In this document: positions 41,419-49,227 of the stretch, one piece after another
How positions within the stretch are numbered: position 1 is the first letter of the stretch
Layout: every line of letters starts with the position of its first letter
NCBI GenBank assembly: GCA_016212165.1
Contig: JACRGY010000057.1
Coordinates: 1-64,000 of the forward strand
Reading direction: 5' to 3'
DNA from: Nitrospirota bacterium
GTDB taxonomy: Bacteria > Nitrospirota > Thermodesulfovibrionia > Thermodesulfovibrionales > UBA1546
Length of the DNA: 64,000 bases
Made by a program: the position numbers and the translations under genes
Notes under the pieces: model-generated
The model's database searches: none
The model's input: only the letters and a program-made list of their open reading frames with translations
Told to the model about the DNA's origin: nothing

Positions 41419-41458
41419 AGGGTATGAATCTCCTGCCGAACATCCTTTTCGCTTTCTG

Positions 41459-41579
41459 CAGAGAATTTTTGACAAATCTATGGCTCGTTGAAGGCAATTT
41501 CAAAACTCGCCCTCCGGGCTCAAACAGTTGAAATTGCTTATCTTCCACTTCGCCGAGATTTGTTACCAAAAATTCTCTG
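41459..41579. repeat. Nested inverted repeat upstream of mnmG
   Basis: An outer 12-bp perfect pair (CAGAGAATTTTT 41459-41470 / AAAAATTCTCTG 41568-41579), a near-perfect extension (GACAAATCT / AGATTTGTTACC) and an inner 10-bp pair (GCAATTTCAA 41494-41503 / TTGAAATTGC 41528-41537). It lies in the probable leader of mnmG, 41 bases before its start. A partial related copy seems present near 41818-41842. Confidence 0.7.
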
Positions 41580-41898
41580 ATACCGCTCAAATGGTTCGCT
41601 AATAGATTCATATATTATACCTTATTAGACTTGTCAGATTTGCTGAATTGTTAGACAGGCCATAGTGCCTTTGCTCATTCTTGCTTGCTGCGACATCCTA
41701 TTTGTCATTCCGCACCTGATGCGGAATGCATGGATTTGTTCAGGAGTTTGCCCCTGGATTCCCGTTTTCGCGGGAATGACACAAAAGGAGCAGGAATGAG
41801 CTTTAGAACGTCAACGAAAAATCTCTAATATCGCTCAAGCCAACCATTCCCGTTATTTAAAAGCATAGTTCGTGAGGCTGCACCCGGTTTTCCCGCTC
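41580..41898. other. Gene-free region with repeats
   Basis: From the mnmG start to the NYN gene (41419-41928) there is no gene. The stretch holds the nested palindrome at 41459-41579, a possible minus-strand TATAAT at 41619-41614 for mnmG, the composite palindrome at 41703-41781, and a fragment at ~41818-41842 resembling one end of the mnmG palindrome. Nothing else is evident. Confidence 0.5.
41703..41781. repeat. TGTCATT...AATGACA composite palindrome, second copy
   Basis: TGTCATT at 41703-41709 and AATGACA at 41775-41781 flank two hairpins (CATTCCGC-ACCTGAT-GCGGAATG at 41706-41728 and a TTCCCG...CGGGAA hairpin near 41759-41776). Confidence 0.65.
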
Positions 41899-41907
41899 TG
41901 CTATAAT
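41899..41907 (+). promoter_or_regulatory. Extended -10 promoter of the NYN gene
   Basis: TGCTATAAT; the predicted transcript start is near 41914. GGAGG at 41918-41922 then lies just inside the leader and 6 bases before an ATT codon at 41929. Confidence 0.55.
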
Positions 41908-41928
41908 ATCCACGAGTGGAGGTGTGTC

Positions 41929-42420
41929 ATTTCTTCAATAATAATAGACGGCTACAACCTTATTGGCATATATCACAAAGACCTTGAGAATGAGAGGCGG
42001 AGGCTTGTTGAACGCCTCGTAGAATATAAAAATCTCAAAGGGCATGATATAACAGTTGTATTTGACGGTTGGAAAAACGGCAGCGGAGAAGAAAATCAAT
42101 CAGTAGTAAACGGAGTAAGCGTAGTTTATTCAAGGCTCGGTGAAAAGGCGGACTCTGTTATCAAGAGGATGATATCTTCTGATAAACGGCAATGGATTGT
42201 TGTCACGTCAGACAGGGATATAGCTGACCATGCGTGGCGATGCGGCTCTGTTGCCGTATCTTCAGAAGAATTCCAGAATATTTTTGAGAAATCAGAAAGG
42301 ATTGATTCAGGTGATTTTGAGTTTTTAGAGGAAGAGGATTATGAGCCGGAAAAGAAGGGAAGCCCGAGAAAGCTTTCTAAAAAAGAAAAGGCAAAGAAAA
42401 GGGCGATAAGTAAATTGTAG
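41929..42420 (+). CDS. NYN-domain RNase (YacP-like), probable ATT start
   Basis: 163 residues if it begins at the ATT at 41929. No ATG, GTG or TTG suits: the frame is open back to a GTG at 41872, but that lies upstream of the promoter. GGAGG at 41918-41922 sits 6 bases before ATT, and the protein would then begin SSIIIDGYNLIG, matching the normal YacP/NYN N-terminus. Acidic metal-site residues (IDGYN, VVFDGWK, TSDRD) are visible. YacP-like RNases act in RNA decay. The C-terminus is a charged basic tail. A palindromic element begins 22 bases after the stop. Confidence 0.85.
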   Translation: MSSIIIDGYNLIGIYHKDLENERRRLVERLVEYKNLKGHDITVVFDGWKNGSGEENQSVVNGVSVVYSRLGEKADSVIKRMISSDKRQWIVVTSDRDIADHAWRCGSVAVSSEEFQNIFEKSERIDSGDFEFLEEEDYEPEKKGSPRKLSKKEKAKKRAISKL

Positions 42421-42441
42421 CTTTTGAGACATGTGAAGAAA

Positions 42442-42590
42442 AAGACAGGACATAAAATTCTCGCTCATTCTCGCTCCGGCGGGCCGGGGCTCCGGGGTAT
42501 TTTGCCTCGCATCCCCCTTAACAAAGGGGGACTCAGGGGGTTGTTGGAATATCGGCAAAATAAAACCGCTCGAATACCACGTCCTGTCTT
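42442..42590. repeat. Nested palindromic element, copy 2
   Basis: A 10-bp terminal pair (AAGACAGGAC 42442-42451 / GTCCTGTCTT 42581-42590) encloses a block identical in 27 bases to copy 1 (42550-42576, reverse orientation) and shared GAGGCAAAATACC- and CGAGAATGAGCGA-type segments. Its centre holds a different hairpin (CCCCCTTAAC.AAAGGGGG at 42513-42530) instead of the CCTTAA one. It lies between the NYN and PAP2 genes. Confidence 0.8.
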
Positions 42591-42602
42591 CTGGCAAGTT
42601 AG

Positions 42603-43493
42603 GTGAAAGGATTATTTAATTTAAGGCCTGCGGATGCTTTGACGATAATTTTCGTTAGTATTTTATTGGGTATCACAATAACTTTTAATTCAGCGATACC
42701 GAACAGGCTGCTCTTAATCCCTATTTATTCTGCCCTTCTCATCGTCCAATTCATCCTTGTTAAGGTTAAAGATAAAACCAGGCTTTTGCGAATCATGTAT
42801 GACCTTGCATTCCCTGTAATAAGTGTGCTCGTGCTTTTTGACAGCCTTGGCTGGGTTGTGCATTATATAAATCCTGTTGATATAGACCCTCTGCTTATTA
42901 AATTAGACTTCATGCTCTTTGGAAATCATCCGACTGTTATGCTTGAGGCAGTGATGAACCCTGTTTTAACCGACATCCTCCAGCTTGCATATTCTTCTTA
43001 TTATTTTCTTCCCGTGACCCTGGGCATTGCACTTCTGAAAAATGACCAGCGGGAAGAGTTTAACAGGTCCTTATTTTTGATTCTTTTCTGTTTTTATCTC
43101 TCTTATATCGGCTATATAATCTGGCCTGCGCTTGGCCCAAGATTTACCCTCGACCATTTGCAAATACAAAAATTGCAGGGATTTTTTATTGCAGAACCGA
43201 TTCAGCAACTCCTTAACAGGCTCGAAGGCATAAAGCGTGATGCGTTCCCAAGCGGGCACACAGGCATTGCCCTTACAGTGCTTTATTTAGCATATAAATT
43301 TAAAAAAAGGCTTTTTCTGATTTTCCTTCCAATTATTTCTGCTCTCATATTTTCTGCAGTCTACTGCAGGTATCATTATGTTGTTGATATAATTGCCGGC
43401 TTTGGCCTTACAGGTGTGACAATTTTTTTTGGGGAGAGATATTATTCATGGTGGGAAAAGAGAAACACTGATGCCTTAAACAAATCCTTATAA
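42603..43493 (+). CDS. PAP2-family membrane phosphatase or phosphotransferase
   Basis: 296 residues from a GTG at 42603 (the frame starts directly after the palindromic element). Six or so membrane segments and the PAP2 signature KRDAFPSGHTG near 215 and YCRYHYVVDIIAG near 258 are present. PAP2 enzymes remove or transfer phosphate from lipid substrates such as undecaprenyl or phosphatidate. The start choice is uncertain, since the palindrome ends close by. The substrate is unknown. Confidence 0.78.
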   Translation: MKGLFNLRPADALTIIFVSILLGITITFNSAIPNRLLLIPIYSALLIVQFILVKVKDKTRLLRIMYDLAFPVISVLVLFDSLGWVVHYINPVDIDPLLIKLDFMLFGNHPTVMLEAVMNPVLTDILQLAYSSYYFLPVTLGIALLKNDQREEFNRSLFLILFCFYLSYIGYIIWPALGPRFTLDHLQIQKLQGFFIAEPIQQLLNRLEGIKRDAFPSGHTGIALTVLYLAYKFKKRLFLIFLPIISALIFSAVYCRYHYVVDIIAGFGLTGVTIFFGERYYSWWEKRNTDALNKSL

Positions 43494-43622
43494 ACTCATA
43501 AAAATTAAATATCGCCTTTCCCTTGACCCTTTTATGGCTTCGGAGTTAAGATATACCGTTTCAATAAGTAAACATGGCATTGCTAAATGAAACAATATTG
43601 AGCAGGCAAGGAGGAAAACAGA

Positions 43623-44624
43623 TTGTTCAATTCAAAAAAATTTCTCAAGTCTTTAATAATTATTTTTTCGGTAGTTTTTTTATTCTGTGCTGTATCAGTT
43701 TTTGCAGCAGAAGGTCAGGAGGCTGCAAAGGAAATTGTCTCAGAGGCTATTCCTGCGGCAGCTGCTCCGGCATCAGCCACTCCATGGTGGGTCTGGCCAT
43801 TGGTTTTATTCGTAGTTACATTTATTCTTGGTATCCTGGCTGTTTTGGGCGGCGTAGGCGGCGGAGTTTTATTTGTGCCGATTGTCGGCGGATTCTTTCC
43901 TTTTAATATTGATTTCGTGAGAGGCGCAGGGCTTCTCGTTGCTCTCGCAGGCGCGCTTGCAGCCGGGCCCGGGCTTTTAAAAAGAAACCTGGCAAGCCTC
44001 CGGTTGGCGATTCCCGTGGCGCTTATTGCATCGGCAGCCGCAATCGTGGGCGCGATGATAGGGCTTGCCCTCAAGCCAAACGTAGTCAACATCCTTCTCG
44101 GCGCGACAATCCTGTTCATTGTTCTAATAATGGCTATAGCAAAAAAATCAGATTTCCCAAAGGTTCCTCATCCTGACAAACTTTCACAGGCATTGGAAAT
44201 AACTGGAATATACCGTGAGGAATCCCTCGGCAAGGATGTTGAATGGAATGTACACAGGACTCCTCAGGGGCTGGCGCTGTTTATAATAATAGGTGTCATG
44301 GCAGGGATGTTCGGGCTTGGCGCCGGATGGGCAAATGTGCCTGTTTTAAATCTTTTGATGGGCGCGCCTCTGAAGATATCTGTTGCAACAAGTAAATTCC
44401 TGCTTTCAATAACAGATACATCCGCTGCATGGGTTTATCTAAACCAGGGCGCAGTATTGCCCATGATAGTTGTTCCGTCAATTGTCGGAATAATGCTTGG
44501 CTCTATGGTAGGCGTTAAGATACTTGCAAAGGCAAAACCAAAGGCCATCAAATGGATGGTTATCGTACTGCTGCTCTTTGCAGGAACCAGGGCGCTTCTT
44601 AAAGGCCTTGAGATTTGGAAATAA
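43623..44624 (+). CDS. TauE/SafE family anion permease, sulfite exporter-like
   Basis: 333 residues from a TTG at 43623 with AAGGAGG upstream. A signal-like N-terminus and a low-complexity AAAAPASA linker precede eight or nine membrane segments with the TauE pattern (GILAVLGGVGGGVLFVP and GLGAGWANVPVLNLLMG). The family moves small anions such as sulfite, sulfonates or organic acids. It leads the operon with a DUF1634-like protein and universal stress proteins. Confidence 0.85.
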   Translation: MFNSKKFLKSLIIIFSVVFLFCAVSVFAAEGQEAAKEIVSEAIPAAAAPASATPWWVWPLVLFVVTFILGILAVLGGVGGGVLFVPIVGGFFPFNIDFVRGAGLLVALAGALAAGPGLLKRNLASLRLAIPVALIASAAAIVGAMIGLALKPNVVNILLGATILFIVLIMAIAKKSDFPKVPHPDKLSQALEITGIYREESLGKDVEWNVHRTPQGLALFIIIGVMAGMFGLGAGWANVPVLNLLMGAPLKISVATSKFLLSITDTSAAWVYLNQGAVLPMIVVPSIVGIMLGSMVGVKILAKAKPKAIKWMVIVLLLFAGTRALLKGLEIWK

Positions 44625-44626
44625 TA

Positions 44627-44654
44627 TAGCTGTTAGCTGATAGCTGAAGGCTAA
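44627..44654. repeat. Heptamer tandem array
   Basis: Four units: TAGCTGT, TAGCTGA, TAGCTGA, AGGCTAA, directly after the TauE gene and before the ribosome site of the next gene. Confidence 0.7.
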
Positions 44655-44669
44655 AAACAGGAGGAATAA

Positions 44670-45113
44670 ATGACAGAGAATAAACCAAAAGCATCGGAAG
44701 AGCAGCTTGCATATGCAGGCGTTTTAAATATCGGGATGTGGGTAGGGCTTGCCCTGCTCGTAGTTACTTTTATCTTATACATATCAGGAGTGCTGCCGAG
44801 TTATGTGCCGATCGAAAAACTTTCGGAAATTCCACAGGGTTCAAATGTGCCGTACTGGGGCATGAGAGCCCATGAGTTCAATCAGGCCTTCAATGTACCG
44901 ATGGGCTGGGGTTGGACATCTCTGGTTGGCAAGGGGGATTATCTGAATTTTGTAGGCATAGCGATGCTCGGGGGTCTGAGCATTTTATGCTATCTTGTAA
45001 TACTCCCAATTCTGATAAGAAAGAAGGATACGGCTTACGTAGCCATTGCAATCCTTGAAGTGCTTGTGCTGGCACTGGCAGCAAGCGGTATCTTAAAAGC
45101 AGGAGGTCATTAA
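44670..45113 (+). CDS. Membrane protein, DUF1634-like
   Basis: 147 residues with three membrane segments (~22-42, ~100-120, ~125-145). An AGGAGG site precedes the ATG at 44670. Companion proteins with DUF1634 often follow TauE genes, which fits, but the assignment is from pattern only. It overlaps the next gene by one base (TAATG). Confidence 0.6.
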   Translation: MTENKPKASEEQLAYAGVLNIGMWVGLALLVVTFILYISGVLPSYVPIEKLSEIPQGSNVPYWGMRAHEFNQAFNVPMGWGWTSLVGKGDYLNFVGIAMLGGLSILCYLVILPILIRKKDTAYVAIAILEVLVLALAASGILKAGGH

Positions 45114-45571
45114 TGGTAAAGCATGTATGCCCGACACCCGGATTTGAAAAACTCCTTGTAGCCACAGACGGTTCTGAGTTCAGCAAGACAGCTATTAATG
45201 AGGCAATTGATATAGCAAAGTCGTGTTCAAGTAAATTATTTGTACTTTCAGTTGTTGAGATGAATCCTGAGTATGAGGCCATGGCCCCAAAACTTATAGA
45301 AAAGGCTGAAAAGGAAATGAGACAACACCTCGAAGCAGTAAAGGCAAAGGCATTAAAGGAAGGTGTACATTGTGAAACCATAATACATCAGGGAGAAGAC
45401 CCTTATCAATATATAATCTCTGAAGCACAAAAAAGGAAAGTGAATATAATAATTATGGGAAGCCATGGCCGCACAGGGCTTAAGAGGCTTATGATGGGAA
45501 GCACTGCTTCAAGGGTAATAGGGCATGCTCCATGCCAGGTGCTTGTAGTCCCGATAAAGGCGAAAAAATAA
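45113..45571 (+). CDS. Universal stress protein, single domain
   Basis: 152 residues with one UspA fold and the ATP-binding motif GSHGRTGLKRLMMGSTASR near 120-137 (Gx2Gx9G[S/T]). Universal stress proteins bind ATP and modulate survival under stress. It follows the DUF1634-like gene directly and shares strong identity with both halves of the next gene. Confidence 0.92.
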   Translation: MVKHVCPTPGFEKLLVATDGSEFSKTAINEAIDIAKSCSSKLFVLSVVEMNPEYEAMAPKLIEKAEKEMRQHLEAVKAKALKEGVHCETIIHQGEDPYQYIISEAQKRKVNIIIMGSHGRTGLKRLMMGSTASRVIGHAPCQVLVVPIKAKK

Positions 45572-45603
45572 TTTAACCCATCCTTTTCCAGAGGAGGCTC
45601 AAT

Positions 45604-46488
45604 ATGGCACAGATATGTCCTGCATCAAGGCCTGAAAAACTTCTCCTTCCTACAGACGGTTCTGAATTCAGCGAAGGCGCTATAAGAGAGGCGATAGGCC
45701 TTGCAAAATCATGCTCAAGCAAACTGATAGTTGTCTCTGTAATTGAAACAAACCCGGAATATGAGACACTTGCGCCCCAGCTTGTTGAAAAGGCAGAAAA
45801 AGAAGCCAGGCAGCACCTTGAATCAGTAAAGGCACAGGCAGAAAAAGAAGGTGTCCAGTGCGAAATAATAGCCCGCCAGGGAGATGAGCCTTACAAATAC
45901 ATAATTGATGAGGCAGAAAAAAATAAGGTCAGCATGATAATCATGGGAAGGCGCGGCAGGACAGGACTGAAGAGGCTCATGATGGGGAGCGTGACTGCAA
46001 GGGTCATAGGGCATGCTCCATGCAGTATAGTTGTTGTGCCGAGACAGGCCAAGCTTGAATTCAGGAGTGTGCTTGTGGCAACTGACGGCTCTAAATTCAG
46101 CGATGCAGCCAGCTCTGAGGCAATTAATATCGCAAAACTCTGCGGAGCCAGCCTTACTGTTATATCTGTTGTGCCTTCTGAAGATGCAGCTATTGTTCAT
46201 TCCGAGATGCATAAGGGAACTATTGTTGAGAAGGAGCTTCATGAAGGGGAAAAGAATGTCAAAAAGGTAAAAGACCTTGCTGAAAAAGAGGGCATAAAAA
46301 CCACAGGGTTTGTTTATGCAGGAAAACCTTATGAGGCGATAGTAGAGGCAGCGAAAGAGAAAAAGGCTGACCTCATTGTTGTTGGAAGCCACGGCAGGAC
46401 AGGGCTTGACAGGCTCCTTATGGGAAGCGTTGCAGAGAGGGTGATAGTCCTTTCTTCATGCGCAGTGCTTATTGTGAAGGCGAAGTAA
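45604..46488 (+). CDS. Universal stress protein, tandem double domain
   Basis: 294 residues: two fused UspA domains. The first carries GRRGRTGLKRLMMGSVTAR, the second GSHGRTGLDRLLMGSVAER, so both can bind nucleotide. The N-terminal domain is closer to the 152-residue neighbour than to the second domain, suggesting local duplication. It ends the TauE-Usp operon; a terminator was not clear. Confidence 0.92.
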   Translation: MAQICPASRPEKLLLPTDGSEFSEGAIREAIGLAKSCSSKLIVVSVIETNPEYETLAPQLVEKAEKEARQHLESVKAQAEKEGVQCEIIARQGDEPYKYIIDEAEKNKVSMIIMGRRGRTGLKRLMMGSVTARVIGHAPCSIVVVPRQAKLEFRSVLVATDGSKFSDAASSEAINIAKLCGASLTVISVVPSEDAAIVHSEMHKGTIVEKELHEGEKNVKKVKDLAEKEGIKTTGFVYAGKPYEAIVEAAKEKKADLIVVGSHGRTGLDRLLMGSVAERVIVLSSCAVLIVKAK

Positions 46489-46548
46489 TTTATACTGAAA
46501 AGAGAAATTTTAGCTCGATAAAAAAGTCCTGTGTTTTATCTGCCTGAG

Positions 46549-46577
46549 TTGACAAAAAAACCTTAACAATGTATCCT
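46549..46577 (+). promoter_or_regulatory. Promoter of the PIN toxin-antitoxin pair
   Basis: TTGACA (46549-46554), 17-base spacer, TATCCT (46572-46577). The predicted start is near 46584, 14 bases before the antitoxin ATG. Confidence 0.55.
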
Positions 46578-46598
46578 TATTGTAAGGAAGTAAGGATA
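46572..46598. promoter_or_regulatory. Operator-like repeats over the antitoxin start
   Basis: TATCCTTA (46572-46579) and TAAGGATA (46591-46598) form an inverted pair, with a third TAAGGA at 46583-46588 between them. They cover the -10 element, start point and ATG, as expected for autorepression by an AbrB-type antitoxin. Confidence 0.45.
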
Positions 46599-46837
46599 TG
46601 CTCGCAAAGAAGACATCAAAGAACCAACTGACACTGCCCAAGGAAATAGTTAAGACATTCCCTGACACTGAATATTTTGACGTTTCCATAAAAGACAGGA
46701 AGATTATCCTTCTGCCCGTACGGATAACCCCTGCAGACATGACGCTTGAAGGCATAAGGGACAAGATGGAAAAGCTCGGGGTCACAGGAAAAGATGTTGC
46801 GGATGCGGTTAGATGGGCAAGGAAAAAGAAGAGATAA
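46598..46837 (+). CDS. AbrB/MazE-like antitoxin
   Basis: 79 residues. The N-terminal ~45 residues form a swapped-hairpin AbrB pattern (SKNQLTLPKEIVKTFPDTEYFDV, IKDRKIILLPV). The C-terminal ~25 residues are helical and basic (DVADAVRWARKKKR) and likely neutralise the toxin. AAGGAAG lies 7 bases upstream. It overlaps the PIN gene by 25 bases. Confidence 0.82.
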   Translation: MLAKKTSKNQLTLPKEIVKTFPDTEYFDVSIKDRKIILLPVRITPADMTLEGIRDKMEKLGVTGKDVADAVRWARKKKR

Positions 46838-47241
46838 AAAGGGTTGTTCTTGATACGAATATCCTGGTTTCTGCCCTGCTCTTCAGAGGTGAGGTTTCAA
46901 AATTAGCCGGGCTTTGGAAAAATGGCAAAATAGTTCCACTGATTTCTCAGGCAACGTTCAAGGAATTCAGGGACGTCCTTGCATATCCGAAATTTTCCCT
47001 GACAGAGAAGGAAATAAAAACAATTATTGAGGACGAAATCCTCCCCTTCTTTGAAGTCGTCAGCGTACAGGAGGAAATCAGCGATTCATGCAGGGATGCA
47101 GATGATAACAAGTTTCTTGCCTGTGCTGTGTCCGCAGCAGCCGATTATATCGTAAGCGGCGATAAGGACTTATGCGATATGCGAATCTACAAATCAATAA
47201 AGGTCATAAAGGATTCAGATTTTTTGAAGATGTTCAAGTGA
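46813..47241 (+). CDS. PIN-domain toxin, VapC-like RNase
   Basis: 142 residues. PIN-fold acidic residues are visible: VLDTNILVSAL near 12-22, E in TFKEFRDVL, then DADDNKFLACA and VSGDKDL. PIN toxins cut tRNA or rRNA and are blocked by the antitoxin encoded upstream. Gene order and overlap are typical. Confidence 0.85.
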   Translation: MGKEKEEIKRVVLDTNILVSALLFRGEVSKLAGLWKNGKIVPLISQATFKEFRDVLAYPKFSLTEKEIKTIIEDEILPFFEVVSVQEEISDSCRDADDNKFLACAVSAAADYIVSGDKDLCDMRIYKSIKVIKDSDFLKMFK

Positions 47242-47376
47242 GGTTCACTTCTTTCTTTTACTCTTTTGACTTTTGCCTTGCTTACAGACTTCCACACTTC
47301 CAGGCTTACGGACTCTTTGTAACCTGCTTCAATTTCATCTATACTATTCATAACGACTCACGCTGAGGAGGAAACG

Positions 47377-47859
47377 ATGAAAACTCTTTTATCAGGCTTG
47401 ACAGGCCTGGCTCTTTTTTTCTGCATTTTTTTGCAGGCATCCGCTCACGAAAATCACAGCGAGGGGAAAAAACTATTTACAAAGCATTTTCATGAGACCC
47501 TGTTCGAGATCACGGGGACTGCTGCCTTCAGCATAGAGGTGCTGCCCGATGAGAAGGAGTATAAGATTGGGGAAAATGTGGCAGGCATAGTCGTACATGA
47601 CGATAATGATGCCGATGTCGAGGGAGCAAAACTTATAATAACCCATAAGAATCTCGAAACAGGTGAGACGGCTCCGGGCGCTATTTCAGTAAAGGAGAGG
47701 GGCGAGGGGCTTTATATTGTCTCAGGCCTTGACCTTAAGAGAGAAGGCCGATGGGAACTGGCAATAGCTGTTAAGAAAAACAAGATCGAAGACCGCGTGA
47801 AGTTTATCCTTCCCGATGCATTGAAGAAGCCTCATCCAAAGGGAAAATATTCGCCTTAA
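47377..47859 (+). CDS. Secreted YtkA/FixH-like protein
   Basis: 160 residues. A signal peptide (LFFCIFLQASA) precedes HENHSEGKKLFTKHFHETL, which is His-rich and could bind metal, then an Ig-like domain (SIEVLPDEKEYKIGENVAGIVVHDD...ISVKERGEGLYIVSGLDLKREGRWEL). This recalls YtkA/FixH-type proteins. It stands alone between the toxin pair and the convergent regulator. Confidence 0.6.
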   Translation: MKTLLSGLTGLALFFCIFLQASAHENHSEGKKLFTKHFHETLFEITGTAAFSIEVLPDEKEYKIGENVAGIVVHDDNDADVEGAKLIITHKNLETGETAPGAISVKERGEGLYIVSGLDLKREGRWELAIAVKKNKIEDRVKFILPDALKKPHPKGKYSP

Positions 47860-47865
47860 GGCAAA

Positions 47866-49227
47866 TCACTCCTCTTCCAACCCCAGCTTCTTAAGTTTTC
47901 TCCACAGCGATACCCTGTCTATTCCGAGTATCTGCGAGGCAAGGGTTTTATTGCCGCCCACTTCTTTTAACACCCAGTTGATATAAGCAGTCTCCTGCTC
48001 TTCAAGTGAAGGAATTTTTCCCTCTTTTTTCCTGAACGTCATTATGCTCAGTTCTTTCAGGTCTTCAGGAAGGTGTGCTATCTCTATTGTATTGCTGTTT
48101 GAAAGCGCAACGCCCCTTTCGATAATGTTTTCAAGCTCCCTTACATTGCCGGGAAAATCATAGTTCATTAAAATGGCTATTACATCCTGTGATATCTCCG
48201 AGGTCTCTTTTTTCATCATGGCTGCATATTTTTTCAAAAAATAATAACTTAACAACGGTATGTCGTCCCTTCTCTCTGACAGGGGGGGGATATGCAGGGA
48301 AACCACATTCAGCCTGAAATAAAGGTCCTGCCTGAAATTCCCGTTCTTTATCGCATCATGGATATCCCTGTTTGTCGCTGCTATAAACCTTACATCCACT
48401 GTTACAGGCTCTGTTGCGCCAACCCTTAATACCTCTTTTTCCTGAATGACCCTCAGGAGCTTCACCTGCATGGAAGAAGGCATCTCTGTTATCTCATCGA
48501 GAAAAAGCGTGCCTTTCGATGCCATCTCTATCAGCCCTTTTTTCCCTGCAGTTGCTCCTGTGAATGCGCCTTTTTCATGCCCGAAGAGTTCGTTGGAGAG
48601 GAGTTCTTCTGTAAATGCGCCGCAGTTGATTGCAAAGAAAGGCCCCTCTGCACGCAAACTGTGAAGATGTATATACCTTGAAAAGAGCTCTTTCCCTGTG
48701 CCGCTCTCTCCCGAGAGAACGATGTTGCAGTCTGTGGGGGCTACCTGCCTTGCTGTCTCAAGCAGTTTTTGCATTGAGGGGTCCTGTGTCATAATCTTCA
48801 CCTTGCCCTCAAATTTTTCTATCTGCTCCCTAAGCTGGGCATTCTCTTTTTTGAGCCTTACTTTTTCTATTGCTTCTTTTACTACTTTTCTTACTTCATC
48901 GAGCTTGAATGGTTTTGATATATAATCATAGGCCCCTTTTTTAATAGCATTGATTGCCGATTGAATGCTTGCATATCCTGTTATCATTATTACCTCTGTG
49001 TCAGGATAAAGGTCTTTGCATTTTTTCAATATCTGCATGCCGTCAACCTTTTCCATTTTCAGGTCCGTAAGCACGACATCAAACCAGTTCTCTTCTATGA
49101 GTTTCAGGGCATTCGGGCCCCTGTGGGTTCCCACGACGGTGTACCCCTCTTTTTGCATAACATGTTCCAGGTTTCTTAAAGCAATCTGTTCGTCATCAAC
49201 AATAAGTATTTTTGCCTTCTGTTCCAT
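47866..49227 (-). CDS. NtrC-family sigma-54 response regulator
   Basis: 453 residues: receiver (D53-type acceptor in VLTDLKMEKVDG), a linker helix, AAA+ with GESGTGKE and GAFTGA, and a Fis-type HTH (GNKTLASQILGIDRVSLWRKL). The start overlaps the kinase stop by one base, as a cognate pair. A sigma-54 promoter at 53642-53657 on the opposite side of the kinase cluster is a plausible target. Confidence 0.94.
   Translation of the reverse strand: MEQKAKILIVDDEQIALRNLEHVMQKEGYTVVGTHRGPNALKLIEENWFDVVLTDLKMEKVDGMQILKKCKDLYPDTEVIMITGYASIQSAINAIKKGAYDYISKPFKLDEVRKVVKEAIEKVRLKKENAQLREQIEKFEGKVKIMTQDPSMQKLLETARQVAPTDCNIVLSGESGTGKELFSRYIHLHSLRAEGPFFAINCGAFTEELLSNELFGHEKGAFTGATAGKKGLIEMASKGTLFLDEITEMPSSMQVKLLRVIQEKEVLRVGATEPVTVDVRFIAATNRDIHDAIKNGNFRQDLYFRLNVVSLHIPPLSERRDDIPLLSYYFLKKYAAMMKKETSEISQDVIAILMNYDFPGNVRELENIIERGVALSNSNTIEIAHLPEDLKELSIMTFRKKEGKIPSLEEQETAYINWVLKEVGGNKTLASQILGIDRVSLWRKLKKLGLEEE

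Noticed and set aside
41411..41611. A 66-residue minus-strand frame upstream of mnmG
   Set aside because: Its sequence is the translation of the nested palindrome at 41459-41579, not an independent gene.
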